A stretch of 64,000 nucleotides of DNA from Chrysopilus asiliformis (taxonomy: Eukaryota > Arthropoda > Insecta > Diptera > Rhagionidae). The translations under genes and the position numbers were made by a program. The stretch is taken from positions 558,001 through 622,000 of the forward strand of contig OZ035963.1 in the NCBI GenBank assembly GCA_964034945.1, read 5' to 3'. The notes under the pieces are model-generated. The model had not been told where the DNA came from, searched no databases, and saw only the letters and a program-made list of their open reading frames with translations. Positions 37,301 to 52,300 of the stretch are shown here, piece by piece; the first letter of the stretch is position 1; each line of letters begins with the position of its first letter.

Positions 37301-40300
37301 GGCAACCGGAAAAATAAAATTCGACATATTTTTTTAAGTTTTTTTTTCCGTCGACAACATACGCCTCTTCATTTTTCGTCCTTCTACAACCCTTGAAGTC
37401 CTTAAAACACTGGAGAGAAACTATAGAATTGGTTTGCCATTTTTCCATCGATAAATTTAGTAGAATTTTACTGTCGAAGTTCTTGTTTACGTAAGCATTA
37501 TACCACAAAACATCCCTTCGCTATTCGCCCGACCAACATCAACCCCAATTCAGCTAACATTCAAGACCAGAGAAACTCATCAACGAAACTAAAAATCGAA
37601 CACGTGGCATACTATTAAGGATTTTACTAGTCTAGCTTATATTTTTACATATCCATAGCTATATATAGATTGCGTTTGAACATAACAATAGCTAACGACT
37701 CCGCAAGAAGCTTTCTCGCTCAATATCCAATCGGTTTTTATGTTCAACGAACGTAGGCAAGCCAAGTGGGGGTAAAGTGTAAAACTGTGGAAAACAGGAG
37801 TAGCCTTTTTGGCTCCGATCATGTTTGGGTCGAGCATAGTTCGAAGGGAGGAAGGATTCTGGAAAAGTTCTCTTTGTCGCTTTCTAGGACTACCAGTGAG
37901 ACTGACTCATTTCTCTATCCTTGATATTCCTAGATGTTGTCAGAATTTTGCGATAAACCACTCGAATATGAATTTTGTGTTTTTCTATGCCCCAACAACC
38001 CTCTTTGAAAGCATTTTCTATCCATATTATCTCCTTATCGTGAATTGAGAAAATGTGGGGCCAGAAAGCCGCTTCGAATCGCATAAATTCTCTTTCTGTC
38101 TGTTCCGTTGATCCGCTTTCCCTTATCTTCCCCAAATCACCTCTTTTCCCTGCCCACCCACACCTTTCTACTAGTTATGCATTTCCCGAATTGTACTGAA
38201 TTCGGTTGGTGATTCAAACATTGGATAATATTTTCTCGTGCGTAACCAACACGAGCTTCGGGTTCATTTGAAAAACACGAAAAAAGGTCCTGGGAAAAAA
38301 TTACTAACAAGAAAATGGAAAGCTGGGTACCCATTTTTATAAAGCGTAAGAAATTGGAAATGGTGTTTAATTTTACTAGTTTAAATATACCCCAAAACTC
38401 ACGCACAGAACCCGAAAAATTGTGGGTTCCTAAAACTTTTCCGAAAAGTGCTTTGAAGTGGATCTGAATCGTTATATTGTTGTCGCTCCCAGTGACTCAC
38501 TATCACAACACAGCGCAAGGTTCGATGGAAGATACATTCGGGATCGTTTACCCTACAACCCATAGAAAGGATGGATTTTCCTCTGTGTGGAGTAGAAAGT
38601 TTTTGGTGGCGCCTCACTGACTTAATGGCAATTGCTTGTTGTTGTCTGGTTTCTTCTTTATAGTCGACCCTTTTATCTTTTTAGTTTCACTACGATTTTC
38701 CTTTTTGCCGGGGGAAACTCCTCGCCAATATGAAATGGAAAAATGCTTGGAAACTTTTCTGGTGGCCATATCAGGCACAGAATCACTGCGAGCGACAACA
38801 ACAACAAAATAAAGAAGATTGTGTGCAGTTCAAAGGAACTATTTATCAGAAAAATGATAGAACTACTTTTCAAAATGACTCAATTAGACGCATAGTTGGA
38901 AATTGGCTGCTGAAACTGAAAAGTTCAATATTTTCTTCTATTTTCATTCCGTTATAGTTCTTTATCTTGGAAAAACTGAATGGAAAAAAAATTGGAAAAC
39001 ATTGTTTTTCATTCCCGTTCGTATGGTACTATCTGTAAAGTCCTCCTGCTTCCTTTTTATTTCCCTCGGTTAGCCTAAAAAAAAATAAGTGGATTGAAGA
39101 GGATTAGATGTCTAGAGAGAATTGCCATCGCCCACAGTTGCCCTCGTTATGGCAGGATAAAGTGAAATAATTTCGAATTCGTTGAAACTTTTATATAGGA
39201 TTTTCAAATGAAAGGATTTTTATGGGACTTTTATTGTAATTTTATACAAATAACGAAGTAAATCATCCTGATATATGATAATAAGGGATGTACATGGGCA
39301 TCAACAATTTTTGTCATTATGAAAATTGAGCGTACAAATTGCATTTCGAAGGGTATTTTTTTCGGAATTTGAATTTTAAATTATTTGAAGCATTTTTCCA
39401 CAATTGGATTTAATTCTTATTGACAGCCCCTAAATCTTCTTCGATGAATGAAAAACTGAGGATTTCTTTGGAAACTGAAAATCTTCGAAATCCTCATGAA
39501 AATCAGCATCTATTTTGCTGACATTGGCATCCCCTAATTATGCCACTAGTTTATCATAGCTAAAACAACCCAAAAATATATTTGCCCACATGATAATCAA
39601 CCACTGGAGACGAAGGAAAACGTGGAAAATTTTTGTCGTTTATTATGCATAAAAAATTAAGAAAATCATCTTTAGTTTGGCTTTGCCTTCTCAAGTCAGT
39701 TAAAAAATCGGAACCATGACCAAACAATAAAATCTTGCCAAAAAGTTTTTTTTTTCTTCAATACTTGAGAGCCTCCTTTATTTTCAGAAAATTCATAATT
39801 TATATAATTTTATTCTTGAACAAAACAGTCCAATGAACAAGCAAAGTCATCAATCATTTCACATAACCTACAAGGGAAAAGATGAATTTTTCAAACCACC
39901 TCAACTCGCGTATTTTACACTTTATTCAACAAAACATTGCTAAAATGATATTTGCCTCAGGTGAAACATGAACATGAATTTATCATACAAGTCAAACAAT
40001 TTATTGAATTATTAAATAAATTCTCCCTAATGGAACATTAAAAACTTTTAAACCCTTTTCCATCAAAAATTTATGCAAAACATTTGATTTTGTTGGTAGA
40101 TTTCGCTCGATATGAACGTTTCGAGAGCCTAAAATGTTTACGTTAACACCTTGTTGCATGTTTATGCATTGTGTTTGTGTACTAAAAAATGGGTAAATTG
40201 GCAATTCTGGAGGCTTTTAAGTATTCCAATTTTTGATTAAATTTTTTCTTCTCACTTAAGTTTTACTACTTGGAAAAATTGGGAAAATCGCTTTGAAATT

Positions 40301-43300
40301 TTTTTAACCATACTTCCCTTTTCAGAAGTTTTTTAAAGTCTTAGTTTTTTGTTTAAAATGTTTCCCAAGTTCCAGTAGCACTATACATGCCTCTTTGTTA
40401 ATCCGCTTTTAAGCTCCTATTAATTTACTGAAAATCTCTTTACCTCATTTTTAATGTTGTTTCGCAGGACAGCCGTTTCCGTGGTAGTTTCTGTGGTGCT
40501 AAGCACTTCGTCAATAAAAAAAACCCACAGTATTAAGTGCCATAGTTTGAGAATGCAGAGCTAAAGGAAAAACTTTTGCTAAAGTGAAGTGGTCTTGGAA
40601 GAAGAAAAACCGAGAAACGGATATGAATAGACCGGGAAAATGAAAATTAAATTCTTCTTTTGTTTGTGAGCATGTATTTGTGTGCTTCAATTGAAGAACA
40701 AAGAAATTTAAAAAGAATGGAAACAAAAATATCTTTGAAACAATTAATTTGATTGCTCTAAAATTCATTTATAATTATCTAAAAAAAACTGAATAACTTT
40801 TCCAAAGAATTTTCTCATGCAAAACTGTCTCACTTATGCAAAATTGAAGAAGGTTTTTTCTCGGAGTTTTTATAATTGCACAAAAGAAATTTAAGTGAAT
40901 TCAACTTTTATATAAATGGATACCTGCATTTAATCTATAGAATTATGAGATTTTCTGCAATGGTATTGTTTTTATTCTTTCGTGGAATATATATTTTTTA
41001 GTATGTAACAAGGGGCTGTCCAGAAAATACATCCTATATTAAAAGGGGGCAGGGGTTTGTAGTAGTGTGATGCGGATCAGTTGGCCGAGGGAGGGAGGCG
41101 CTGTCGGAAAAGCCTAAAATTAGAATTGTTTCAAGAACAGCGTAACAGTGGAAACATGATCAAAATCCGGTTAAAATTTCAAAACATAGCAGGAGAGGGG
41201 TTGATATAGAAGAGGATGGAAGGTGTTTTGGTCGCCAGTTTTTTTAAAACAATATCCTGTCTTATGCTGAAACTGGATAATAATGGAGCAGAAGGTCAAC
41301 TTGCTTCGAAACATTGTTAATTTAGTAAATTTTCACTCACAATTTTCTTTTTTGTATTGTCTTATCTGTTTAAAATTTAACAGCTGTAACTTTTTATAAC
41401 AAATATACAACTCCCTGTGCGTGAATTGTGAGTCACAACACCTTCCTCACCCTTCTGTGCCGCAATCCACCAACATGCGGAAAATATGTAGAACGCAATT
41501 AAATTGAATAATTACAACGAAAGGATTTTTTAACAATTCACTTTAATTATTCAAAAAGACCAGACCAAACGGAAGACTAGAACGTATTTAAAGAAAAACA
41601 ACAGTAGAACATCATTTCGGTGCCATTGGGGCAATTAAACTTTTATCCATCAAACTTAATATGAGGTAATTAAAAAGTCCTACTACGAAAAAGTCCCATC
41701 AAACACTACCAACACTACAATAGTCCGGGGCAAGTGTTTCTCAGGCTTTTATTTTCAACTGCCTAGTATTTGGCTGGCACCACAAAAGTGTAGGTAATCT
41801 AAATGGAAATAAAAGTTAATTTCTAATAATCCTCGATTTTCCACCGCCTACATATTCACATTGCAACCCTTATATGCTAGTTTCATTGAAATCGGAGCTT
41901 AATTTTTTACCCCTCCTATTGTAATGTATCAGTTACCTTCCGAATTTAAGGATGTCATTTTGGGGATTGAGTTCTGACGCCGGCGGACTGATAAAACTTT
42001 CGAGCCCAGCAATAAATGGGCAGCGAGGGCACAACGTTTTCCTTTTTCCAACATAAAGAAAATAATAAACGAATGCCCGCCTGCAACGAATACCGACAAG
42101 TGCCAGGGGAAACGACCGAAAAAGTTGATTCGGGAAAAGTTGGTTTCCATTTCATCCTTTTGTTGTGCAACTGGAATAAAAAAAAGACACCTTAATGATT
42201 CGCCAAAAAGGGTCTTCTGATGGCTATTATTATTTCCTGTGTTTTTTCTCTTACTCGGGCCTTTTTTTAAATATAGCCCTACTCTCTCTCTCTAAAAAAG
42301 GGAAGAAGGACAAAAAAAAATTCTAGACCTTTCTATTGTATTTTCTGAATGCGGTTTAAAAAGAGGCTCATTTTTTAATAACTCTTGTGTATTCTTTTTC
42401 CTCTATTAAAAATCCTTTTCTTTCTCTAAGATAAATCTTTCATTTTTGTTCCCCGGGCTTGTAAATAATTACGGGCAAAAATGTTGGCGACTTTGAAGGT
42501 AAAAATGGATTTACACAAAGGAAAAAAAAAGTATTTTGAAAATAGAAAGAAATTCATCCGGCAAGGGCGTCATTGTTTCAAATAATAGAATTTTTTAAAC
42601 TCTACAAGAAAAACAACAAGTTTTTTCCATCGGCTTTGTTAGGAAATTCTGAATGTTTACCCTTATTATTATATTACCTGGGAAAAAATTATTTTTGTGA
42701 GGAAATTGGCCGAAAATTCTTTTGTTTCCCAGGATTTCACTTGTTTTTTTAGCCAGAGTTATACATACAAAACACTTCGGCTCGGAAAAGAAAGCATACA
42801 ACAAATTTTTCCTCAAAAAAAAATCAGAACAATAGGTCCACTGATTTTTGAGTTAAAACTATTTGGTCAAAAAAACAGTTTGGGCTATCGGAAAACTGAT
42901 CATAATTCATTTCATGTATTTATGTGTGGAAAAATATGAGTTTTAATGAAATAACTAAAATATGGACCGGTCACGCACGGTATTCTGTATATTTCGAAAC
43001 TTTTAAAAAATTTAAACTGTAAGAAAGTCCTACCCTATATTAACTAAAAAAACATTTTTTTTACCATGATACATTTTTCACATCTTCCAGCATCACTTTT
43101 ATATATGTTTGTCACAAAATCATTTTAACATGTTTGAGATTAAAGTTTATATCCTAAAGAGCATAAAAAATAAATTCGATTTAAGCAATTTGAAATAAAG
43201 TGTGACTCTATAGTACAGGATGTGAAACCGACACAAACATGTGTAGGTGTCGAAAATAAAAAAAAAATAACAGCATCCTTATACACCTTTTAACATAATT

Positions 43301-46300
43301 TACACAAAAGTTTGTTCTCTTTGCGACCGTTTATTGAAGTCATTATTCACATTTTTACGGTATTTTGTCTGCCACCAGGTTCTCACCTAAAATACTTAAT
43401 AACTTATTTCATGTCACAATTTATCCTTATGTTTTTATTTAAACCTGAACGAGAAACTTTCGTTTTTTGCAGGAATTGTTTTCTGAATTTTCCCTACCGT
43501 TTTTTTTTTTATTATTTGATTCCATTTTTGACACTAAAGTCATATAGCAGAAACGTCACGTAGTCTCCTTAAGATGGATAATCCAATTTACATTCGGTGT
43601 AGTCAATTCTTCACTGTCAACTTGTGATTTTTGTATCTTAGATAATCCGTTAGCCAACACGCTTGAAATTTATGTTCCGGACCAACATAAATTTCTATGC
43701 AATATATATGCCAATTATGTGTTATGTCTCATGTCTTATCTAAATTTCATTTAATATTAAACAAAATCGAGATGGAATCGACTTTTCATGTAATGAATTT
43801 TTAAAATAATTACCTTTTAACATTCTGTCACCTTGTATATTTCTTTTACTTGAACATGTGTAGAATTTATGGCTGACGGAAGGAATTGAAAATAGCCGAG
43901 TGTTTGATACCAGTAGTTTTTAACACCTAACGGTGGTTTTTCTGAGGCATACCACCCTGTAGGTGAAAGAGGGTTTTTTAATTTATTTCAAAGACTGGCT
44001 TTAAAAAATTTAGTGAAATGTCGATAAAAACACGTAACTTGATACAAATTTGGTGTAAAAGTTTTTGATAAACAAAAACTTATTCATATAAATCTTTAAA
44101 TTTTTCACCGTGTACAAACTTGAAAATTTGCTCCCAAAAAATGGAGCATATGCTTATTTTTATACAAGCGGGCTTTTTTGTCTCTAATAAGTTCTATACT
44201 ACTTCAGTTATTTCTTAAAGGCTGTTAATGAAACATTTTTCCAACTTCTTAAGAAATCCATAAAATTCCCAACGTTTGTTTGTGTCCTGGCACATCGGGT
44301 GTTACTTAACATAAGTTTTCAGAGCGATGCCCTTTTCTTTCCGCCTCCTGCATTTTAAAAGCTTAAATATATTTATGTTTACTTTGTGGTGGCGCGTCGA
44401 AGACAAACATTGTTACTGGAAAATACTACGAAGTTCATTCAAACGATCTAAGACTTGAAGCATAGTAGAAAATCTCATTCCAAACAGTTTAACACCCCAA
44501 CAAATTCATCTTTATGTCTTTTATAAGGGGATTGCGTAAAGTGCCTCAAACTGTGGGCCCAGTGTGTGCGAGTGACAAAACCTATTGGGATGAGTTTGCG
44601 GTGAAAGCTAAATCGCCTAATGAAAGCTTCAGCCCACATATTTCTAACTTGTAGGGATAATTTTTGGGGTACTTACCGACTTTAATGCAAACTTTTAACA
44701 AGAAATCGCTTCTGCCAAATTAATGTCACTTGACTTAACAAATGATGAGGCGAAGACGTTAAAAAGACACAAAATGAGAAAGTCAATTGCAAGTAACCAC
44801 CCACACATATTAAGGATATGGCAATGGCAGGTAGTCTATTTATCTGGCCTTGTGTATCTGCGGCTCGAATTATCTTGGGCCATCGAGACAAGCAATATCA
44901 AATAATATTAAGAGGGGCGATTATCCTTAAGTGCGAAATTACAACCGAAATGGTATTTAGCTGACCAGGATTACGTACTATAGGTACCTCCTAAACAAAG
45001 TCACAAACACCCACCGACACAAATCGTCAAATGGTAGTCCTTGCTGTCGGAATGACAAAAATGTTGATATCTTGTCTGACTTTATGAAGCATTCGAGATA
45101 ATCGTTAAATGGATTCAAGCTTTTATTAAGGAAAAATATGATTTTTATTGATAAGGATGTCCTCTACGTTTTCTACTAAATACCCCCGTTTTCTTCGTTT
45201 CCTTTGCCGGCACTGGACGATTGGCTTCAACCACAGACAGATCATTTCATTCCTTAACGATATCAATTTATTAACGTTTATTGTGTGTAAACAAGGCAAA
45301 CGGGCGTCTGTTTGTTAACATTTCACCACTGTAATTTGTTATACATATATTTTTTTCCATCTCGTTTGTATTTAGATCTTTTTTGTTTAGTAAAATTATT
45401 TTAATTTCTTTGAAAGTGTGAAGAAAAAAAATTTCGGAAGCTTTGTAGTTTCTGAAAACAATTGGCGGTTAAAAAAATTGGCGGCTATTTCAAAACAGTC
45501 TTTGCCATTTGAAATGTAAGTTGTGCTTAAAATCAATAAACCTACGATATTTCTGCAGTCAGTTTGCCGATAAGTTAGTCACTAAATATAATAAAGAGTA
45601 ACATGGATTGGAAAAATAGGCTACAAGTTATTACTTTTCGACAAGTCCAGCTCGAAAAAGGTGAGGTTGATCCGAAATTTTAAAATACTAAAAGAAAATC
45701 CTTTATCCATAATTTTTTTTTCTCTCACCACAATTTTTCAAAATTATTGCAATGACTTTCTGGTTTCGCAAAAATCTATTTAATTAACTCCCCTTTTTTG
45801 CGAAAAGGGCAATTTGGCGAAAATGACAGATTTAATCTAGACACGTGTCGAAAGTGGGATTCTTCTCACTGCGACAAAGTGATTCAGTTATGAAGATTCT
45901 TGTTTCCCTGGCACAAAACATGGCAGGAAATCCCTAAATACCTTAATGACTCCACAAAGTAAATGAAAAAAAAAATCCGGTTATGAAAAAAAATCGAGAA
46001 AAATTCTAAGACAACATGCTCGTTAATCAACTGGACCGACAAACTGAACCCCGGCTAAAAGCTAGCAATGTCTTAACGAAGGAAGGAGTATTCTGGAACA
46101 TCCCAAGGGATATCCTTGGAGGTTGTCTTTCGTCTTGTTGACCAAGTGATAACATCTTGTTTAATTAAAAGGGAATTTTTCTTGTCATTTTGCAACAGTA
46201 GTAGTTGATGGTAGCCACAAAACCATACATTCCATTTAATTATCAAAGTTGTTTTTATCTGGATTAAAAATACACTCACCAACATATGTCCGCATGTGGT

Positions 46301-49300
46301 AGTCGCAAAGGAAACCGAAAAAAACTGCGAAAAATGCGGGTAAAATTCCAGGACAAACACGAAAGTCGCAAATAAAATGAAAAAAAAACCGTAACTGAAT
46401 TAAAAATGTTGAAAATTTTATAAAAAATGAATTCGCAATGGTGGTCGGTTTTTCATCATTACCCGACACGCCGGACTGTGGGTTGTGTTTCTGGTAGGGG
46501 TCTTGATTTTTTTCTTAATTTCCAACAACGGCCAGAAGAACCGAAATCTTTATGCTCTATACATTGGAATGGACTGTCACAGCACTGCAATAAGTTTTGG
46601 TCGTTATTACCAAAACTTTCTCAAGATAGGATGGCCTGGATTAATTCGAAACTGATGGAGGCTGGTTTCAGACCAGAGTATAGTAGCAAAAAGCTTGCCA
46701 TATTCAAGATGAAATTAACCCTTAGTTGCCAGCAGCGAGGGTAGCAGAGAGCATTAGTTAAATGAGCAACTCCATAATTACTTTCAATTACTGTCACAGC
46801 GAATGGGCGCACAGCTACACAAAAAAAAACCAGTATGGAGAAGGGTGGCTCGTGATGGCGATGATGATCATGATAAGGAAGTAGAAGAAGAAAAACATCC
46901 TTTCCGCTTTTCAACACCCACCAACGATCCAACCACCATTACGATGTTATCCCTCTGTTACGCTATGTTGGATCCAGAACCAAAAATAATTTGGAACGAA
47001 GTTGACTGGTGGTTGCTGTGCTGTATTGTTGCGGAGCCTACGTACCGGTTTGGTGAAATTATGGGATTTTCGAGATACTTGGTAACTCGGCTGTACTGTT
47101 AGAAGCATCCTAGCTAAGTGCTGTTTACATAATTAAGGAAATCCTTATGTACATAGCTGTGGCCCTTAAAGCCCCTCCAGAAAGTCAGCCAGCGGTCGGT
47201 ATCTGGGTGACATTTTGCAATTTTCAGGGGTTTATTATCGCACTAAGGATAAGTAAAAAAGGGGTAATGAAAATAGGGCTGAATAACAGCCGTCTGCCTG
47301 TTTACTATGCCAACATCTAATGCATGGCACATTCTTAGTTGATTTCGTTTCGTGTCGAAGGATCAGAAAATTATTCACATGACATAATTACAAGGGTTGA
47401 TGTAGTTGTAACCCGGGAGCGTAAGATTACGCTGAATTTTTATACAATACTTTTGCACTGCTTATAAATTCTTTTTTTTCGTCTCCTGCTAAGTTACGGC
47501 TTTTAGGATATTTTTGATTATTTTTTTTTTGGTTTTTTCTTAAGTAGAAAATCTGGAAATTTAATCGCTTTTCTACATTTTGGTCTCTTTCTGGTCGTTA
47601 AGCTTATCATGTTTTGTGTTTTTCGTTTGGAAAAAATTCACATCTTAAGCTATATTAATGACTAGGATTTCATCTGATATTAAAATAAATTACAGTTTCA
47701 TCTTTTGCTAAACATTATATTTTTGCAATTAGTTTTACCAACATTAAAATGCTGTCAAGCTAACTTTAACTTTTTATTAGATAAAAAGCACATCATTATG
47801 TAAAATCTTAATGACAGAACTCAGTAAATTAATTGTTAAAAATTACACAGAAAATGTTATAAGACATAATATTTACAAAAAAAAATGTTTTTTAAACTAC
47901 CAATAAAAATGATTTATTGAGACTGAGACGTTACTTTGTTATATTAAAATGCCCAAAAAATTAAATATTTTGATAAACACACAGAATAAAAAAAATGCAA
48001 ATCTTGTACAGATTACGAGAGACGTAGAAATAAAACTCTATATATCAATACCGATTACCCCTAAATACAGTTCCAAATTTCAAGAAATTCCGCACAATAT
48101 TTTGCATTTTTTGCGGTGACAAAAAAACCAAAATTTCGATTTTGACGACAATCGTCTTAAAATAACATCAAACCTAAAAGAGATTTTGAACAAGCAGACA
48201 TCAAGAGTGGCTTATCAAAGAAACGGAATAGATGCGAAGGGACGCAAAGGTAGTCAATGACTGGAATTGGCATTAAAGTAATTTGGAAAATCACAAAAAA
48301 GACACCCACGCAGCATTTTAATAATCGTAACGTGACCGGTTCAGGATATTCATTTTTCAACGGGAAAACCTTTAGGGGCAGCAAATTTTAATTTATTTAA
48401 AAATCGCAAAACAGTTAGCAGGGGGAATTAAAAAGGGGGATGACGTATTTTATGCATAGCCCAAAAATTCTTTATGTGAAGAAATCTTGAATGAAAAATT
48501 CAAGAAATTCAAAAACTACAATCCAATCATCATCAAAAAGACATTTAAAAATATTTTGGTGTGTCGAAATCATGAGAGTTGCAGCAGTATCAATTTCGTT
48601 TTCCTGAATTTAGCAACAAAAAAAACCCTAACCAACTGCAATGAATTTTATGTATTCAGGAAGGAGTCGGACAACAGACATAGACCGTATTTTGGTAATC
48701 TCTCGTGACCAGGAATTATAACAAAATTTCCAGAATTTTCACTAGGTATATTGAACAAAACAGCAAAGACGGGCAATTCTCCGTGTCTTCTATTAGCAAA
48801 TACTTGGCCAAAAGCCAAAGAATTTTTTTATGCTAGATTGCAGGTTTCTTTAATAGAAATTCAAAAATTCACCCGTCCCAATAACTTAACCCCGAAATTC
48901 AGCTCAATTCAACTGAAAATTCCCAGACTTTGTACTTTCCCGGAATTTGAAAGGAGTTCAGAGCAATCTATGACGATGATGCTGACCCTGACGTCAATAA
49001 ATCTCAAATACTGATACAACAACATAGCCAGGAGACATTGACCAGGACAACACCGAAAACGACAATGACAAGCCAGGGTTCGTCTGCATTCGTTTAAAAA
49101 GGGTTTCCGATTGAGCGAGACGAAACGTATACAACTTGAGGTATCAATTTTATTTCTTTTTTATCAAGTAAAATAAGGCAAAAGTCCCTTTTTTGTCGCA
49201 ACTCGAACCTATGATGTTCGGATACAACATCAAAGCAAGGATCATAACATTTTATTCTCTCATTTTTCGTAACGATTTTGACCCCGAGGCTGTATATTGA

Positions 49301-52300
49301 GCGTCTAACGGAAATGATTTATTGGTTAAGCCAAAAAGAAGCCCCCTCAGGATAACATGATTTGGGCCATCATCTCTTCTTCACTTAATATAAAGTAACC
49401 AACCCCCAAAATCTCACCACTCACTGCTAGTATTTGATGAATGGTCGATGGTGCGTACAGACAAAAATGGAAAGGGCAAAAAAGCGAAGCGTACGACTTC
49501 CGGGGAATCAAACCTTAAACAGGTCGGGCGTATAAAAAATGACGTTTATTTTAGATTTCGTAATACAGCGATTTGCTTGATGTGATGTGAAGTGATGGAC
49601 GGGCATTCCCTTGGCCCTTTCAGCGGTGATGGTGAAAAATCGAGAGGATGGAATCGGTTTGAAAGAAACGGAAAAATGATGATTGAAAAACCGAATACAG
49701 GATTCTAAGAAAGGTCCTGGTAGAGGTACGGATAGGATGAAAACTAACTTGCAAACATTTGGTAGCTTTCTGCATGTATGTTTGCCCAAAATTAAAAGTA
49801 TCAATCGATTTCATGTCTCAGAGTATTTGCCAGTGCCTTTGAATTTTCCACTTTTCAATCAGCCCAGCCTGTTGTTCACGAAAAACGGACAAAGTGACAA
49901 TGGCAGGAGAAAATTCGGAAAAAGGGCTGATGTAGGATGATTGGAAAATGTATTGCAAAAACAATTTACTTTCCTTTTTCGGAGTAAACATTTTGACTTT
50001 TAACAACTACCCGTCAATTCGAATTCGAATAAGGTTTGTTTTTCTTTTACTGCTTTCAACAGCGATTTTTCTTCATTGGTTTCCCCATAGACTTGATTTT
50101 TCTTCTAATTTTCTTGTGGTTATTTTCGATGATTTTCCTCACTGTAAAAAAGGATCTCCGCATAAGCGATTTTCTACCGCACCAGGGAAGTCATTGGCTG
50201 ATGGCTGATTCAATGAGATCAATTGAAAAAACCGATGAAATAACGTATTTTGTTGATTGATTTGATTGCTTCTTTCGATGGAGAATGAGTGATGGATTTT
50301 ATAAGACGCCATTGATAGAGTGTTTCAGTTTTATTTATCTATTATTTGGTTATGGGAACATTTTTAAATTGAACCTGTAAAGGCTCTTTCCAGGTTGAGG
50401 AATTTCGACGTGGAAAATTTTGGCCTGGATTCGTTGAGTACCTACCGACGTCAGTTATTCATTATTTTATTTACAAATATTTATTTAATATTAATAAAGT
50501 CATCAAATATTGATAAATTTTTGTATCACTTGACTAACAAAAATGCGTCACAAAGGTTTGAAATTTTTGAATAAGAATTTTTTACTATCGTAAAGCCGAT
50601 ATTTTGTCTTGAGTAATTTTTTTAGACATATCATTATTTCTTTCATAGATTAAAATAAAATGTGGACCAGTTGATGCCCGGTTAAAGTGTGTATATCTTT
50701 TTTAAAAAAAAACCAATTTTGTCTGCCAGTGTCGTTTAAATGACGTCGGAAAAATCGCAATTCCCGTAGCAAAAAATTGTGATATCTAATGGAGACCTAA
50801 AATAACAAAAAAAAAATCTCCAGTTCTACAGAACATCAAACCAATGAATGAAAATCACTATGAAATATCCCTTCAAACATTACGATTATAGAACCTTCGA
50901 AAAGATCAAAAATATCGCTGTCTCCAATTAGTACTGCCATATGACAGCGATTTATTTCAGTGATTTTTTTTGGCAACTGTTAAACTAGGAGAATTTTTGT
51001 AACCTCATATATATACGTTCATTGAAACTTATGGTGACATCATAATAATAAATGAGAAATACTTTCATTACTTTTTGGGGAGGGATAAATCTCGAAAATA
51101 TTATTTAATTGCATATTCTCAGGATCACTCCCTTCATTATAGTCTAACAAATGAAGACCATAAATCAGCCCCAGGATTTTTGTTTCATTTGTCCTATATA
51201 ATAAAACTAAGAAATAAAAATTAGCGCAAGAGCTTTTATAATTTATCAAAAATATTGTTATTGTTGTTTTTATTACGATTTCATCTTGTGTTCCTCGAAC
51301 TTTTCAAATTTCTTCAATATTTCGTTTTAGCCATATGTCGTCGTGAAGTCGTCGTTGGCATCAGTTTCAGTTTTAACATTCTTACCATAATCATAGGTCC
51401 TACACATTCTCATTCCTAAAATTCCACTCTGCAGAGTTACGAAAGTGACTTATATGTGGATATAAAAGTATATAAATAACTCCTATTTGCCCTGTGTCAA
51501 CCATCCACTCTCACCTAGCCCAATTCCCGTATCATTCCTTCAAAAAAAAAGATGTGTTTTTGTCCTTGATTTTGTTCTTATTATTCTTAGTCAGTCATGT
51601 CATCCTATTTTTATATATGTATGCCTTGTATGTGTGTAAAAATTCCGTAAATGACACATGATGTATCGGACTTAAGAAACATTGTAGATTCTACCCGGGA
51701 TTCTGAATTCAAAAGTAGCGTAACGGGCGACATCCGCAAAAAAAGGGAATTTATCAACTTCACATATACATGAGAGATTTCTCTCTCCAACTAAACATAA
51801 TATCACTAATACATTCATATGAGAATAGAAAATGTACTTTTATTTTAGACAAATATCTTCCTCTTCTACTTTATTTTTATCTATATATTTTTTCTCCATC
51901 TCTCTTTCTCCGCATGTTCATCACTCTATCATATTTCCCAATTTTTTATCTTCCTTCGAAATATTTCTTCTTAAGGGTCCAAGAAAGTAGCTTTTTAAGA
52001 ATAAACGAGGCTCGTCTACAATTCTATATCTACGAGTACGTGTGTGTGTGTGTTTGTGTGTCCCATTAAAGATATATTTTCCGGATTTCTATCTATTTAT
52101 CTATATATCTTTTAATATCTATCATGGGGTAGATGACATTTTGCTTTTTTATACTTTTTGTAAAAATTTTCCTGTCACAGTACTTTATCTTGTGTTTAGT
52201 CTTTTGCTATTAATCTGATTATTTAAATTTGCAATAATACTCGAACAATTTTTATTATCAGCAATGCTATTAGCCAAAGACACATTTTTATTTTTATTTA

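Noticed and set aside
46427..47102. Overlapping open frames on both strands in a GC-richer patch
   Set aside because: Frames on both strands are similarly long and neither gives a recognisable domain; the patch composition alone explains them.
49190..49215. B-box-like GGTTCGAGTTGCG on the minus strand
   Set aside because: No A box at the right distance and no foldable tRNA.
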